Virus record (IMG/VR): IMGVR_UViG_3300036985_002900
Location: 1-41,767 of that record
Origin: a virus
Reading direction: 5' to 3' (one strand)
Length of the DNA: 41,767 bases
In this document: positions 15,740 through 23,552 of the stretch, in pieces
How the letters are laid out: every line of letters starts with the position of its first letter
Numbering within the stretch: the first letter of the stretch is position 1
Translations under genes and position numbers: made by a program
Notes under the pieces: model-generated
Told to the model about the DNA's origin: nothing
The model's input: the letters and a program-made list of their open reading frames with translations, nothing else
The model's database searches: none

Positions 15740-16861
15740 ATGTCTTGCACAAATTGTTATAATGGTTGCGCTGAGATTGTTTCTGATCAATGCGTTAAAT
15801 ATACAGGGGTCGATGTACCTCTATTAGGTATTCAACATGGTGACACTCTTGCCACTGTTGAGAATGCAATAATTTCATTTGTTACACCTTTTCTTGATGG
15901 ATCAGGTATAAAACCTATTATTGATCCAGATATAATATGTGATGTTGTTAGGCAATATATTCCTACATGTGTAGAATGTAATGGCTTTAACTTAAATGAT
16001 ATACTAACAGCAATTATCAAAGCTGTATGTGATTTACAAATTCAAATCAATGATGTTGTTGCAGATGTTGCAACAATTGAAGCTGATTACGAAGTTGGTT
16101 GTATAGAAGAAGTTAGTGCTAGTGCTGGAACACATGATATACTGCAAGCTGTTATAAATACACTTTGCCAAGTACAAGTTGATCTTGCTACATTATCTTT
16201 AGATGTTTCTACAAATTATATTAGAATTGATCAAATCAATAACTATATTGCTGCGTATCTTAATGCTAGTGTAAGCGATTTAGTAAATGCAAAAATGATA
16301 CCATTTGTAGCATTAGAGTTCTATGGTGATTTAATTGGTAAGTTTGATGCTACTGGTGCAGGTATTGGAATATGGAAAGATGTTAATTTATGCAATGGAA
16401 ACAATAACACTCCTGATAAACGAGGTAGAGTTGCTGTTTGTGCAATAACAGATATGGGTGGTGGAACATTAGATCCACAAGTAGATCCTGCAGTAAATCC
16501 ATTATTCAATCCTAATTATGTAATAAATGATAATAGTCATGGTGTTAATTTTATAACACTTAATGAATTTCAATTACCTAGTCATGTACATGCTAATACT
16601 GTTTTTACAGACTGGAGTCAAACACCACATGGTCATGGTTTAGCAGGAGGTGTGGTTACGTTTAATGGACCTTATGGATTAAATTATGCTCGCGCTATTC
16701 CTAGTAACTTTCAATTTGATGGAAAATATAATACAGATACTGGATATGCTAATTTAACAATAACTACATACATCAACAATGCTTACACAGGTGGTAATCT
16801 ACCTCATTCAAATATCCAACCAGTTTATCCTTGTTATTATATAATGTATATACCAACTTAA
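15740..16861 (+). CDS. fibre with collar-type receptor domain, 373 aa (copy 2)
   Basis: Tandem paralogue of the preceding gene, starting 10 nt after its stop. The N-terminal anchor (MSCTNCYNGC, then SDQCVKYTGVDVPLLGIQHGD) is nearly the same, and the helical part keeps CVECNGFNLNDILTAIIKAVC. The C-terminal domain keeps the frame IPFVALEF, FDATGAGIG, DKRGRVAVCA, a His-rich section (LPSHVHANTVF...PHGHG) and the end LPHSNIQPVYPCYYIMYIPT. The outer loops between these fixed points have diverged strongly from copy 1 in length and sequence, as expected when duplicated receptor-binding proteins take different targets. The stop lies 2 nt before the next gene. Confidence 0.75.
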   Translation: MSCTNCYNGCAEIVSDQCVKYTGVDVPLLGIQHGDTLATVENAIISFVTPFLDGSGIKPIIDPDIICDVVRQYIPTCVECNGFNLNDILTAIIKAVCDLQIQINDVVADVATIEADYEVGCIEEVSASAGTHDILQAVINTLCQVQVDLATLSLDVSTNYIRIDQINNYIAAYLNASVSDLVNAKMIPFVALEFYGDLIGKFDATGAGIGIWKDVNLCNGNNNTPDKRGRVAVCAITDMGGGTLDPQVDPAVNPLFNPNYVINDNSHGVNFITLNEFQLPSHVHANTVFTDWSQTPHGHGLAGGVVTFNGPYGLNYARAIPSNFQFDGKYNTDTGYANLTITTYINNAYTGGNLPHSNIQPVYPCYYIMYIPT

Positions 16862-16863
16862 TT

Positions 16864-18477
16864 ATGTGGCCATATTTACCTCAAAACCCATGTGGGTGTG
16901 ACTCTTGTGAGAGTTCTAATGAATCAACAACAGATGTTGGATCAGATAATGTAAGATACGTAGGACCTCCTTTGGTTTGTACAGGGATTGAACCTTGTGA
17001 TACTCTTACTATTGCTCTTCAGAAAATTGATGAAGTGGTTTGTGATATACTTGATACACTAGCTATATGTTGTACACCTGTAACTACAACTACTACTTCT
17101 ACAACAATTTGTCCTTGTACTACATATGGATATGTTGGACCAAGATTTGATCCTGGTACAATTACATATGTGGAATGTAATACATTAGAACCAATTACAG
17201 ACACTGCATCTAGCACTGTACAATTTGTTTGTGTTGACAACAACTATCCAATTATAGAAATTGGTTCAATTAATGTTATAGATACACAAGATTGTTGTTC
17301 AAATATTACAACAACCACTACAACTGCTGTTCCAGTAAATCCATTTTGTTATGAAGTTACAGCTGTAAATAGATGTACTGTTTATTGGACTGATGCAAAT
17401 GGTGATCCTCAATCACAAAACCTTACAGATGGTACAATAAACATTTGTGCTGATGAAGATTCTATTGCAAGTTCTTGTGGAGCAGGTGGAGGTATTTCTA
17501 TAACTGGAGGAACTGTTGCTTGTACAAATGATACAATGTGTCAACCAACTACAACAACCACTACTACAATAGCTTGTAACTGTATTACATTTACTAATAC
17601 AGATGGTTCTATAATAGACCATACTATTGGATATAATGATTGTATTGGAGAAGTTGTTGAAACTACAATTTCTGCATCTGAGATATTACAATTTTGTGGA
17701 AGTGATGGTATAGCAGACAGTGAGTTAGTAATAGTAACAACTGGAGGAGCTTGTATTGCTGAAGTGTGTCCAACAACGACAACTACTACCACAGCAACTC
17801 CATTAGGGTGCGCATCTTACATATTACAAACTATAGGTGTTGGCGAAGGTGCTTGGGAAGGATTTGCTTGTAATACAGGAGTCACTGTAGGTGGAATTAT
17901 TCCATATCCTGGAACAGTTGATACTGGATGTATTACAGAAGGTTCATTATTACTTAGTACAAATATAATAGTTGCTTCTGATGCACCTTGTGAAGAAGTT
18001 AGTTGTGAAGCATTTGAGATACAAGGACTTTTTCCTGTAGGATCTTGGGATGCAATTGATTGTTTAGGTAATCCAGTTGGTGAGATTGCCCCTAGTGGTG
18101 TTACTGTTCCTACAGGATGTATTATTCCTAATACATTACTTTTAGATAATGCATATATAAAAGATTATCTTGGACCATGTGATTCAACAACAACTACTTC
18201 ATCTACAACATCTACTACAACAACGCGTGTTCCCACATATTTTAAATATTTTTTAACTAACGCCTATATTTCAGCAGCATTAGCATGTGCTGAAACAACT
18301 TTCCCAATAACTGTATATTCAGATGATGCTATTCTTAATTTAGGATCTACTTTGTATACAGACATGGCATTAACTATCCCTTTCCCAGGAGGTACAAGAT
18401 GGTATCAAGAATCTGGAAGTGGTATTTCTTTTGCTATTCTTAATAGTGGAGTTATTGCTGGTGACTTTACTTGTTAA
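16864..18477 (+). CDS. multi-domain Thr-linked surface protein, 537 aa
   Basis: I use the ATG at 16864, 2 nt after the preceding stop. Residues 1-70 are the shared anchor (SDNVRYVGPPLVCTGI...DTLTIALQKIDEVVCDILDTLAICC). Then at least five short Cys-containing beta domains are strung between Thr/Ser tracts at 17083-17106, 17308-17327, 17548-17568, 17770-17799 and 18184-18225. Domain 1 and domain 3 share a pattern (CPC/CNC, then T.Y..C and a valine-rich strand pair ending in Cys). Domain 2 (NPFCYEVTAVNRCTVYWTDANG...) recurs at the end of the gene at 32354. Domain 4 is itself a tandem repeat (TGCI...SLLL). The last domain has LGSTLYTDMALTIPFPGG. It looks like an adhesive decoration fibre; binding targets are unknown. 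Confidence 0.7.
   Translation: MWPYLPQNPCGCDSCESSNESTTDVGSDNVRYVGPPLVCTGIEPCDTLTIALQKIDEVVCDILDTLAICCTPVTTTTTSTTICPCTTYGYVGPRFDPGTITYVECNTLEPITDTASSTVQFVCVDNNYPIIEIGSINVIDTQDCCSNITTTTTTAVPVNPFCYEVTAVNRCTVYWTDANGDPQSQNLTDGTINICADEDSIASSCGAGGGISITGGTVACTNDTMCQPTTTTTTTIACNCITFTNTDGSIIDHTIGYNDCIGEVVETTISASEILQFCGSDGIADSELVIVTTGGACIAEVCPTTTTTTTATPLGCASYILQTIGVGEGAWEGFACNTGVTVGGIIPYPGTVDTGCITEGSLLLSTNIIVASDAPCEEVSCEAFEIQGLFPVGSWDAIDCLGNPVGEIAPSGVTVPTGCIIPNTLLLDNAYIKDYLGPCDSTTTTSSTTSTTTTRVPTYFKYFLTNAYISAALACAETTFPITVYSDDAILNLGSTLYTDMALTIPFPGGTRWYQESGSGISFAILNSGVIAGDFTC
17548..17568 (+). repeat. Thr-tract linker, (ACN)7
   Basis: Seven consecutive Thr codons between two Cys-rich domains, one of five such tracts in the gene at 16864 (others at 17083-17106, 17308-17327, 17770-17799, 18184-18225). 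The codon mix (ACT, ACA, ACC, ACG) keeps the tracts near-identical but not pure. Confidence 0.8.
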
Positions 18478-18495
18478 TATTTTAAAGCTAAACTT

Positions 18496-20118
18496 ATGAG
18501 TATTCTCAATTGTATAAATACTGATTCTTGTTCAACACAAATTACTAAATCTGATTTAGTAACATACATTGGACTAGATTTATTATGTACAAATATCCAA
18601 ACATCAGAAGATCTCACTACAGCTCTTGTGAAAATAGATGAAAGTCTTTGTAGTATAATAGATACATTAAGTATTTGTTGTACTACAACTACAACATCTA
18701 CTAGTTCTACAACTACTACAACTTCATCGTCAACTACTACTACAACTACAGCACCTCCAACGACAACCACTACTACCACAGCTGCCAACTATTTAGAACC
18801 TTGTACTGTATTAATTAATTATGGTGAAAATGTTTATGGATATAATGCAGACTTTAATACAACTATTTTCTTAGGAAGTTATGCTCCAGGAGGAAATGAT
18901 ATTGCAAACACTGCAACAAAAATGTGGTTGTATACTTCAACTCTTATATATGAGTATAATATTACACTATCTCCTTGGACAGCTGTTCTTAATAGAACAA
19001 TTAGTTTGCCACCAGGAGTTGTGTTAGGACAGGGACTATCTGCAATATCAAACACTTTATTATTTGCTTCAAATACATATCCAGGAGGAGTAACTCCAGA
19101 AAAGATAATAAGATTAGATATAACAGGTTCAACAGCTGTTGCAACAGATATTGTATCCTTGCTTCCTGCAGGAACAGCAGTGTCTGGTGACATTTTATAT
19201 AGTGCACCAAACTTAATGGTTACTACTAAAAATGGTCCAATTGATCAGTTGCGTCAATATAATTTGTTCAGTGGTAACTTAGATATTACAGTGAGTCTTC
19301 CATCCTTTAGTTTATCTGTTGGTTTATTTGAAAACGCTGGAAATCTGTACATATTTACAGGAGGAGGATTAATTCGTGAAGTTAATTTAACTTATCCATA
19401 TACAGTAACCACAGTTGATAATGCATTTCAGTTTATCTCAGGAGCTTCACAACAACCAAGTTGTGTAGATGTTTCTTTACAAACTACAACTACTACTACA
19501 TCAACAAGTACAACAAGTACCACCACAACTACAACTACTACAGAATATTTACCAACAGTATTGATTTGTGGAAATCGTTGGACAACTAGAAATTTGGATG
19601 TAACTACATATAGAAATGGTGATCCTATCCCACAAGTTACTGATCCTGTTGCTTGGGCTGCACTCACAACAGGTGCATGGTGTTATTATAATAATGATCC
19701 AGCCACTGGAGTTATTTATGGTAAATTATATAATTGGTATGCTGTGAATGACCCTAGAGGATTAGCTCCTGTTGGATACCACATACCAAGTTATACTGAG
19801 TTTTATGATTTAACAGATGAATGTCTAGGTGGATCAATAGTTGCAGGAGGTAAATTAAAAGAAATTGGAACAACTCATTGGGCAAGTCCTAATGTAGGAG
19901 CAACTAATGAAGTTGGTTTTACAGCACTTCCAGGTGGTAGTCGTTTTCCAGCTGGAGGATTTACTGAAATTACCCTATATGGACTATTCTGGACAAGCAC
20001 ATTAGCAACTCCTCCATTTTCTTATTATTTTCTATTCAGTTACGCTAATACTGGTGTTTCTTATGGGGCAGGTGGAGGATTTGCTCATGGAATGTCTGTT
20101 CGATTAGTAAAAGATTAA
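18496..20118 (+). CDS. Thr-linked fibre: anchor + propeller-like + FISUMP-like domain, 540 aa
   Basis: Residues 1-62 repeat the fibre anchor (SDLVTYIGLDLLCTNI...DLTTALVKIDESLCSIIDTLSICC). A 33-residue Thr/Ser/Ala/Pro stalk (18682-18780) leads to a predicted propeller-like domain (about 97-328; motifs NTATKMWLY, EYNITLSPWTAVLNRTI, IIRLDITG), which recurs in the genes at 24482 and 32354. A second Thr tract (19483-19542) leads to a FISUMP-type C-terminal domain (about 355-540): CGNRWTTRNLDVTTYRNGDP, then GKLYNWYAVNDPRGLAPVGYHIPS, then LFWTSTLATPPF and VRLVKD. FISUMP domains are C-type-lectin-like and are often receptor-binding or diversity-generating targets in Bacteroidetes phages. The role as a host-recognition fibre is inferred. 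Confidence 0.75.
   Translation: MSILNCINTDSCSTQITKSDLVTYIGLDLLCTNIQTSEDLTTALVKIDESLCSIIDTLSICCTTTTTSTSSTTTTTSSSTTTTTTAPPTTTTTTTAANYLEPCTVLINYGENVYGYNADFNTTIFLGSYAPGGNDIANTATKMWLYTSTLIYEYNITLSPWTAVLNRTISLPPGVVLGQGLSAISNTLLFASNTYPGGVTPEKIIRLDITGSTAVATDIVSLLPAGTAVSGDILYSAPNLMVTTKNGPIDQLRQYNLFSGNLDITVSLPSFSLSVGLFENAGNLYIFTGGGLIREVNLTYPYTVTTVDNAFQFISGASQQPSCVDVSLQTTTTTTSTSTTSTTTTTTTTEYLPTVLICGNRWTTRNLDVTTYRNGDPIPQVTDPVAWAALTTGAWCYYNNDPATGVIYGKLYNWYAVNDPRGLAPVGYHIPSYTEFYDLTDECLGGSIVAGGKLKEIGTTHWASPNVGATNEVGFTALPGGSRFPAGGFTEITLYGLFWTSTLATPPFSYYFLFSYANTGVSYGAGGGFAHGMSVRLVKD
18682..18780 (+). repeat. long Thr/Ser-tract stalk
   Basis: Ninety-nine bases coding almost only Thr, Ser, Ala and Pro, the longest tract of the window. 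It links the anchor domain to the propeller-like domain. It includes stretches near-identical to those at 29057-29131. Confidence 0.85.
19483..19542 (+). repeat. Thr/Ser-tract linker before the FISUMP-like domain
   Basis: Twenty codons of Thr/Ser, followed by GAATATTTA (Glu-Tyr-Leu). The same tract end, Thr codons then GAATATTTA, occurs at 29711-29728 in the muzzle gene, which suggests a common origin of both junctions. Confidence 0.85.
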
Positions 20119-20135
20119 TTTAAACCAATAATAAT

Positions 20136-20948
20136 ATGACAGTATTAATAACATTAACAACAGCAGGATCTGACTCAGGTCCATTCAATCTATACTCAGA
20201 TGTAGATGGATTTTTATCAGCATTTGAAACAGGGGTTGCTAAAGTAGATTTATTAGCAGGATATTCTTCATCATTAGTTCCTGATCCAACAACAATCATT
20301 AGAGTTATGTCTAGTAATTTTTTGTGTACCAATTACATTGATTTAGAATTATATCCTGTAACTACTACAACCACTACAACATTACCATTAGAATTTTTAT
20401 TAAGTTACGAATGTGATGGTGAAACAGTGCTTATTCTTACAATAGATGGAATTACTGGTGGTTTACCAGATTACTATCCAGCAAATTCATACTTCTATGA
20501 TGAAGCTTCTGCTCTTGCAAATACAAGCTGGACACTATTTCCAAGTGAATTATTTTCTTATGCTGTTGCAGAACCTAATAATACGTTTTGGGTAGCAATC
20601 ATAGATTCAGCAGGAAACATTGCTGTTAATAGTATAACTACTGATTGTACTACAACAACTACTACAACCACATTAGCCCCTCTTGATTTTGTATTAACAT
20701 CTAGTTGTGCTGGAATAGATATAACACTTAGCATGAGTTCTTACACTGGAGGAACAGGACCTTATGAATCAGGAACTAATTATTTTACAAGTGAGGCAGC
20801 TGCATTAGCTAATACGTCTTGGGTTGGACCACCATCAGGATCCTTTGCAATAGGAATAGGATCTACACCAGGAACGTATTGGATGGTTATTAGAGATTCA
20901 TTAGGAACTCTGAAAGCTAAAAGTATATATGTAGATTGTACAGCATAA
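20136..20948 (+). CDS. Thr-linked surface protein with two tandem beta domains, 270 aa
   Basis: The N-terminal domain (1-75: VLITLTTAGSDSGPFNLYSD, then LLAGYSSSLVPDPTTIIRV) is homologous to the start of the protein at 34110. After a Thr tract (20361-20381) come two tandem copies of one domain of about 90 residues, separated by another tract (20649-20672). Both copies show F.L...C, a GG in the middle, a Y-F..EA.ALANTSW core, then W...I.DS.G..... and a final DC. The repeats resemble SprB-type adhesin repeats of Bacteroidetes in spacing and GG turns. It is the last gene before a strong tandem terminator. Probably a surface decoration or fibre, no enzyme motif. Confidence 0.65.
   Translation: MTVLITLTTAGSDSGPFNLYSDVDGFLSAFETGVAKVDLLAGYSSSLVPDPTTIIRVMSSNFLCTNYIDLELYPVTTTTTTTLPLEFLLSYECDGETVLILTIDGITGGLPDYYPANSYFYDEASALANTSWTLFPSELFSYAVAEPNNTFWVAIIDSAGNIAVNSITTDCTTTTTTTTLAPLDFVLTSSCAGIDITLSMSSYTGGTGPYESGTNYFTSEAAALANTSWVGPPSGSFAIGIGSTPGTYWMVIRDSLGTLKAKSIYVDCTA
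20361..20381 (+). repeat. Thr-tract linker, seven Thr codons
   Basis: Seven Thr codons joining the shared TTAG-type N-terminal domain to the first tandem beta domain. A sister tract of eight Thr codons lies at 20649-20672. Confidence 0.8.
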
Positions 20949-20958
20949 GAAATACAAA

Positions 20959-21017
20959 AAGTCTTGTTTTGTTGGTTTTACAAGACTTCTCCTCAAGGTT
21001 TTCCTTGGGGAGTTTTT
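20959..21017 (+). terminator. tandem hairpin terminator closing the fibre cluster
   Basis: First hairpin: AAGTCTTGT (20959-20967) with ACAAGACTT (20980-20988). Directly adjacent second hairpin: CTCCTCAAGG (20989-20998) with CCTTGGGGAG (21003-21012), a TTTT loop and TTTTT at 21013-21017. This is a classic intrinsic terminator doubled, and the strongest transcription stop seen here. Confidence 0.85.
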
Positions 21018-21066
21018 GTTTAATAACTTTTTTAATTATAAAGAATTTCTTGCATAATTAAAAATA

Positions 21067-21099
21067 TTTGCATATTATAAAAACTATTTTTTATCTTTA
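21067..21099 (+). promoter_or_regulatory. Bacteroidetes-type promoter for the tail module
   Basis: TTTG at 21067-21070, a 21-bp spacer (same as at 958-990), then TATCTTTA at 21092-21099, matching TAnnTTTG except the last base. It lies 50 bp after the terminator and 28 bp before the start at 21128. Confidence 0.55.
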
Positions 21100-21127
21100 C
21101 CATATTTTTAATTAAATTAGAACGTAT

Positions 21128-22336
21128 ATGCTTGACAATCAACAATTACTGAATCAGTTGAAGGATATGCTTCGCTGGAAAAAAAGCAAGAGTTACTATG
21201 CAAAGTCTTTAGGAATTTCTGTATTTGAAGTAGATCAACTTCTTCAACAACTAAGTACTAAAGCAAAACCTCAAACAATCTCAACTAAGACAATTAAAGT
21301 TGATGCTGAGAAGGGAACATTAGAAAGCACAGTGGTTTGCGACTATGAACCAAAGAACGATAAACAGCTTGCAAGCTTACATAAGATAGATTTAAACAAT
21401 TATGTAATTACAAACTACTGGTCAAAGCTTTTACCAAATGGTAAGTTTACATCTTCAGTTTTTTCTAAACGCAAAGGACCAAAAGATTACAACCCTGAAG
21501 ACTTTTCAAAGTTTTTAGAAAACTACAAACCAAAAACAATTACAGTTTCTCCTGTTGATCATAGTAAAGAAAAAGATCATGTTGATATTGAAATATCAAT
21601 CTCTGATTATCACTTAGCTAAGAGACATATTGATGACGATAATAATCCTGTTGAAAGGGCTTATAGATACTTCAACGTGGCTCAATCTTTGATTAAAAAA
21701 GTTGTATCTGTATACAATGTAAACACTCTAGTGTTTCCTATCTCGAACGATTTTTTCCATACAGATAATTATCAAAACCAAACTACACAAGGAACTCCAC
21801 AAGACACTATATTAGATTATAGTTCTGAATATGAGTTAGGATTCTCAATACTTGTAGATACAATAAACATGTTAAGGTTTTATTCAAGTGAGGTGCACGT
21901 AATCCTTGTTCAAGGAAACCATGATAGAACTAAATCTTTCTACCTAGCACATGCACTAGAAGTACATTTCAAACGCAACCTTGATGTTAAGTTTGACAGA
22001 GAACATAGTGTTGTAAAAGGTAAGACATTAGGAAATACATTTATTGGATGGCATCATGGTAATTGTAAGTTGGAGGATCTTCCACTATTATTTGCAACAC
22101 ATCCTAAATATAGTCAAGCATTTGGTAATGCTAAATATAGAGAGGTTCACACAGGAGACAAACATCACTACATGGCTAAAGAAGTCAAAGGAGTGAGAAT
22201 ACAACAAATGCCTAGCCTATCAGGAATTGATAGATGGCACTTAGATAATAACTTTGTACATTCAGTAAGAGCTGCTCTAGCATTAGTATATGACATAGAG
22301 CTTGGTAAAGTTGCTGAATTTGAAACTAGAATATAA
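21128..22336 (+). CDS. metallophosphoesterase with N-terminal helical domain, 402 aa
   Basis: Calcineurin-like metallophosphoesterase motifs are present in order: SDYH (D160, H162), a degenerate second motif ISNDFFH (D208, H211), GNHD (263-266), a His pair in IGWHHGN (309-310) and a final HTGDKHH (341-347). The usual GD...GH of motifs II and V is altered to ND and GDKHH, but the metal ligands seem kept, so activity is plausible on phosphodiester or nucleotide substrates. Residues 1-45 are a helix-turn-helix-like segment (MLRWKKSKSYYAKSLGISVFEVDQLLQ). The gene starts the tail module, and a phosphatase at this site occurs in several Bacteroidetes phages. Whether it is packed in the virion or acts on DNA or RNA in the cell is unknown. 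Confidence 0.8.
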   Translation: MLDNQQLLNQLKDMLRWKKSKSYYAKSLGISVFEVDQLLQQLSTKAKPQTISTKTIKVDAEKGTLESTVVCDYEPKNDKQLASLHKIDLNNYVITNYWSKLLPNGKFTSSVFSKRKGPKDYNPEDFSKFLENYKPKTITVSPVDHSKEKDHVDIEISISDYHLAKRHIDDDNNPVERAYRYFNVAQSLIKKVVSVYNVNTLVFPISNDFFHTDNYQNQTTQGTPQDTILDYSSEYELGFSILVDTINMLRFYSSEVHVILVQGNHDRTKSFYLAHALEVHFKRNLDVKFDREHSVVKGKTLGNTFIGWHHGNCKLEDLPLLFATHPKYSQAFGNAKYREVHTGDKHHYMAKEVKGVRIQQMPSLSGIDRWHLDNNFVHSVRAALALVYDIELGKVAEFETRI

Positions 22337-22338
22337 TT

Positions 22339-23064
22339 ATGGCAACATTAAGAAAATTAGTCAGTGATGTTAGAAGTATGCACAAGATACTTTCTACAGA
22401 TGCACTTATTACAGATAGAGCTATTGCTTCTGAAATCAGAAACAACTCTTTATTGCTTATCAAAAGAGAAACCAATCTTAGAAAACTTTGGGCAACTGAT
22501 ACATTGTTCACTACGATTCCTTGTTTAGAGATGTGCCAAGTGCCAATCTCTGAATGCTGTGACTTTGTAGATGAATGCACAATTGCAAGAAGTAAACATA
22601 AAATTCCACGTATATCAGAAGGTAATTACCAATATGTAATACAAGGAGTTTATTCTATTAATGCATTGAGTGGTCAAGGAAAGAAGTTAAAAGAAATTTC
22701 TGTTAATAGATATATAAATCTATTAAAACTTCCTGTTATAAAGAATCAAGAATACTTCTGGATATCTAATGGATATCTGTATGTAAACAATCCAAACTTA
22801 CAAGCCATTCGATTTGTAGCATTATTTGAAGAAGATGTAGACAATGAGATCTTATATCCAGAATGTGGATGTGGAAAAGAATATTCTGAAGAAGAATATT
22901 GTATTAATCCATTAGATAAAAAGTTTGCTTGTCCAGGATATTTAGAACAACAAGTGTTACAATTAACTTCGCAGAAGTTATTATCTACATACTTCAGTAT
23001 CAAAACAGATATAACACAAGATGGTGTAGATGGACAAGCCCCAAATTCAAAGCCAACTAGTTAA
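22339..23064 (+). CDS. tail-barrel/ring protein candidate, 241 aa
   Basis: It starts 2 nt after the phosphoesterase stop and ends in a TAATG overlap with the IHF-like gene. The N-terminal part (1-55) is helical. Residues 60-125 hold a Cys cluster (IPCLEMCQVPISECCDFVDECTIA) and a YQYVIQGVYSINAL strand; the middle (about 130-170) is beta-rich (EYFWISNGYLYVNNPNLQAIRFVALFEED). A second Cys cluster follows (YPECGCGKEYSEEEYCINPLDKKFACPG, about 174-203) and a helical end. The order of this gene, the IHF-like gene, the gp4-like gene and the giant muzzle gene is that of crAss-like tail rings. I take it as one of the rings from context. Confidence 0.6.
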   Translation: MATLRKLVSDVRSMHKILSTDALITDRAIASEIRNNSLLLIKRETNLRKLWATDTLFTTIPCLEMCQVPISECCDFVDECTIARSKHKIPRISEGNYQYVIQGVYSINALSGQGKKLKEISVNRYINLLKLPVIKNQEYFWISNGYLYVNNPNLQAIRFVALFEEDVDNEILYPECGCGKEYSEEEYCINPLDKKFACPGYLEQQVLQLTSQKLLSTYFSIKTDITQDGVDGQAPNSKPTS

Positions 23065-23540
23065 TGAGAACAAAGGTTGATTGGAGAAGTTCGAGTAAAG
23101 ATAACTACAGGGAGTTTTGTAAAAAGTATCCCAATATATTGTTATCTTTTGATGAATGGAGAAGTGTCATTTATACATTCAACGAAGCATTCAAACAATA
23201 TATATTAGAAACTGGAGAGAAGATTAAACTTCCTTTTGGTTTTGGAGAGTTCTCAATAAAGAAAAAGAAGAGAAGAAAGATGAAAGGTGTTGATGGAAAG
23301 GAATATATTAATCTTCCCATTGACTGGCAGAAAACTAGAGAGAAAGGAAAAGTTATTTATAACTTTAATTATCACACAGAAGGATTCTTTTTTGGATGGC
23401 ACTGGTTCAAACAAAATGCTAGATTCAAACATTCTGATCTTTGGTACTTTAAACCTTCTAGAACAACATCAAGATTACTATCTCACTACATAAAGGCTGA
23501 TGATAAATATCAGCACATATATAGAGAGTGGATAACATAA
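23064..23540 (+). CDS. IHF-like structural ring protein, 158 aa
   Basis: The core KLPFGFGEFSIKKKKRRKMKGV (about 53-75) is the GFG turn of an IHF/HU-like domain followed by a basic arm. Before it, residues about 12-50 have the helical layout of HU (YREFCKKYPNILLSFDEWRSVI and FNEAFKQYILETG). The C-terminal half adds an aromatic-rich extension (FFFGWHWFKQNARFKHSDLWYFK). IHF-like proteins next to muzzle and gp4-like genes belong to the crAss-like tail barrel rather than to nucleoid structure. Coupled by TAATG to the gene before. It resembles the gene at 1345 only in the HU core. Confidence 0.65.
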   Translation: MRTKVDWRSSSKDNYREFCKKYPNILLSFDEWRSVIYTFNEAFKQYILETGEKIKLPFGFGEFSIKKKKRRKMKGVDGKEYINLPIDWQKTREKGKVIYNFNYHTEGFFFGWHWFKQNARFKHSDLWYFKPSRTTSRLLSHYIKADDKYQHIYREWIT

Positions 23541-23552
23541 ACATTTATAAAA

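Noticed and set aside
17083-18225. Regularly spaced Thr tracts considered as a CRISPR-like array
   Set aside because: The repeats are degenerate, differ in length, are in frame and separated by coding domains of unequal size.
18474-18788. Leftward frames rich in Val over Thr tracts (also at 17541-17792 and 19428-19667)
   Set aside because: The complement of (ACN)n reads as (NGT)n and yields poly-Val frames by composition alone. The rightward genes explain these regions.
19980-20118. Complete diversity-generating retroelement
   Set aside because: Only a possible target domain is present; no reverse transcriptase, template repeat or accessory gene was found in the window.
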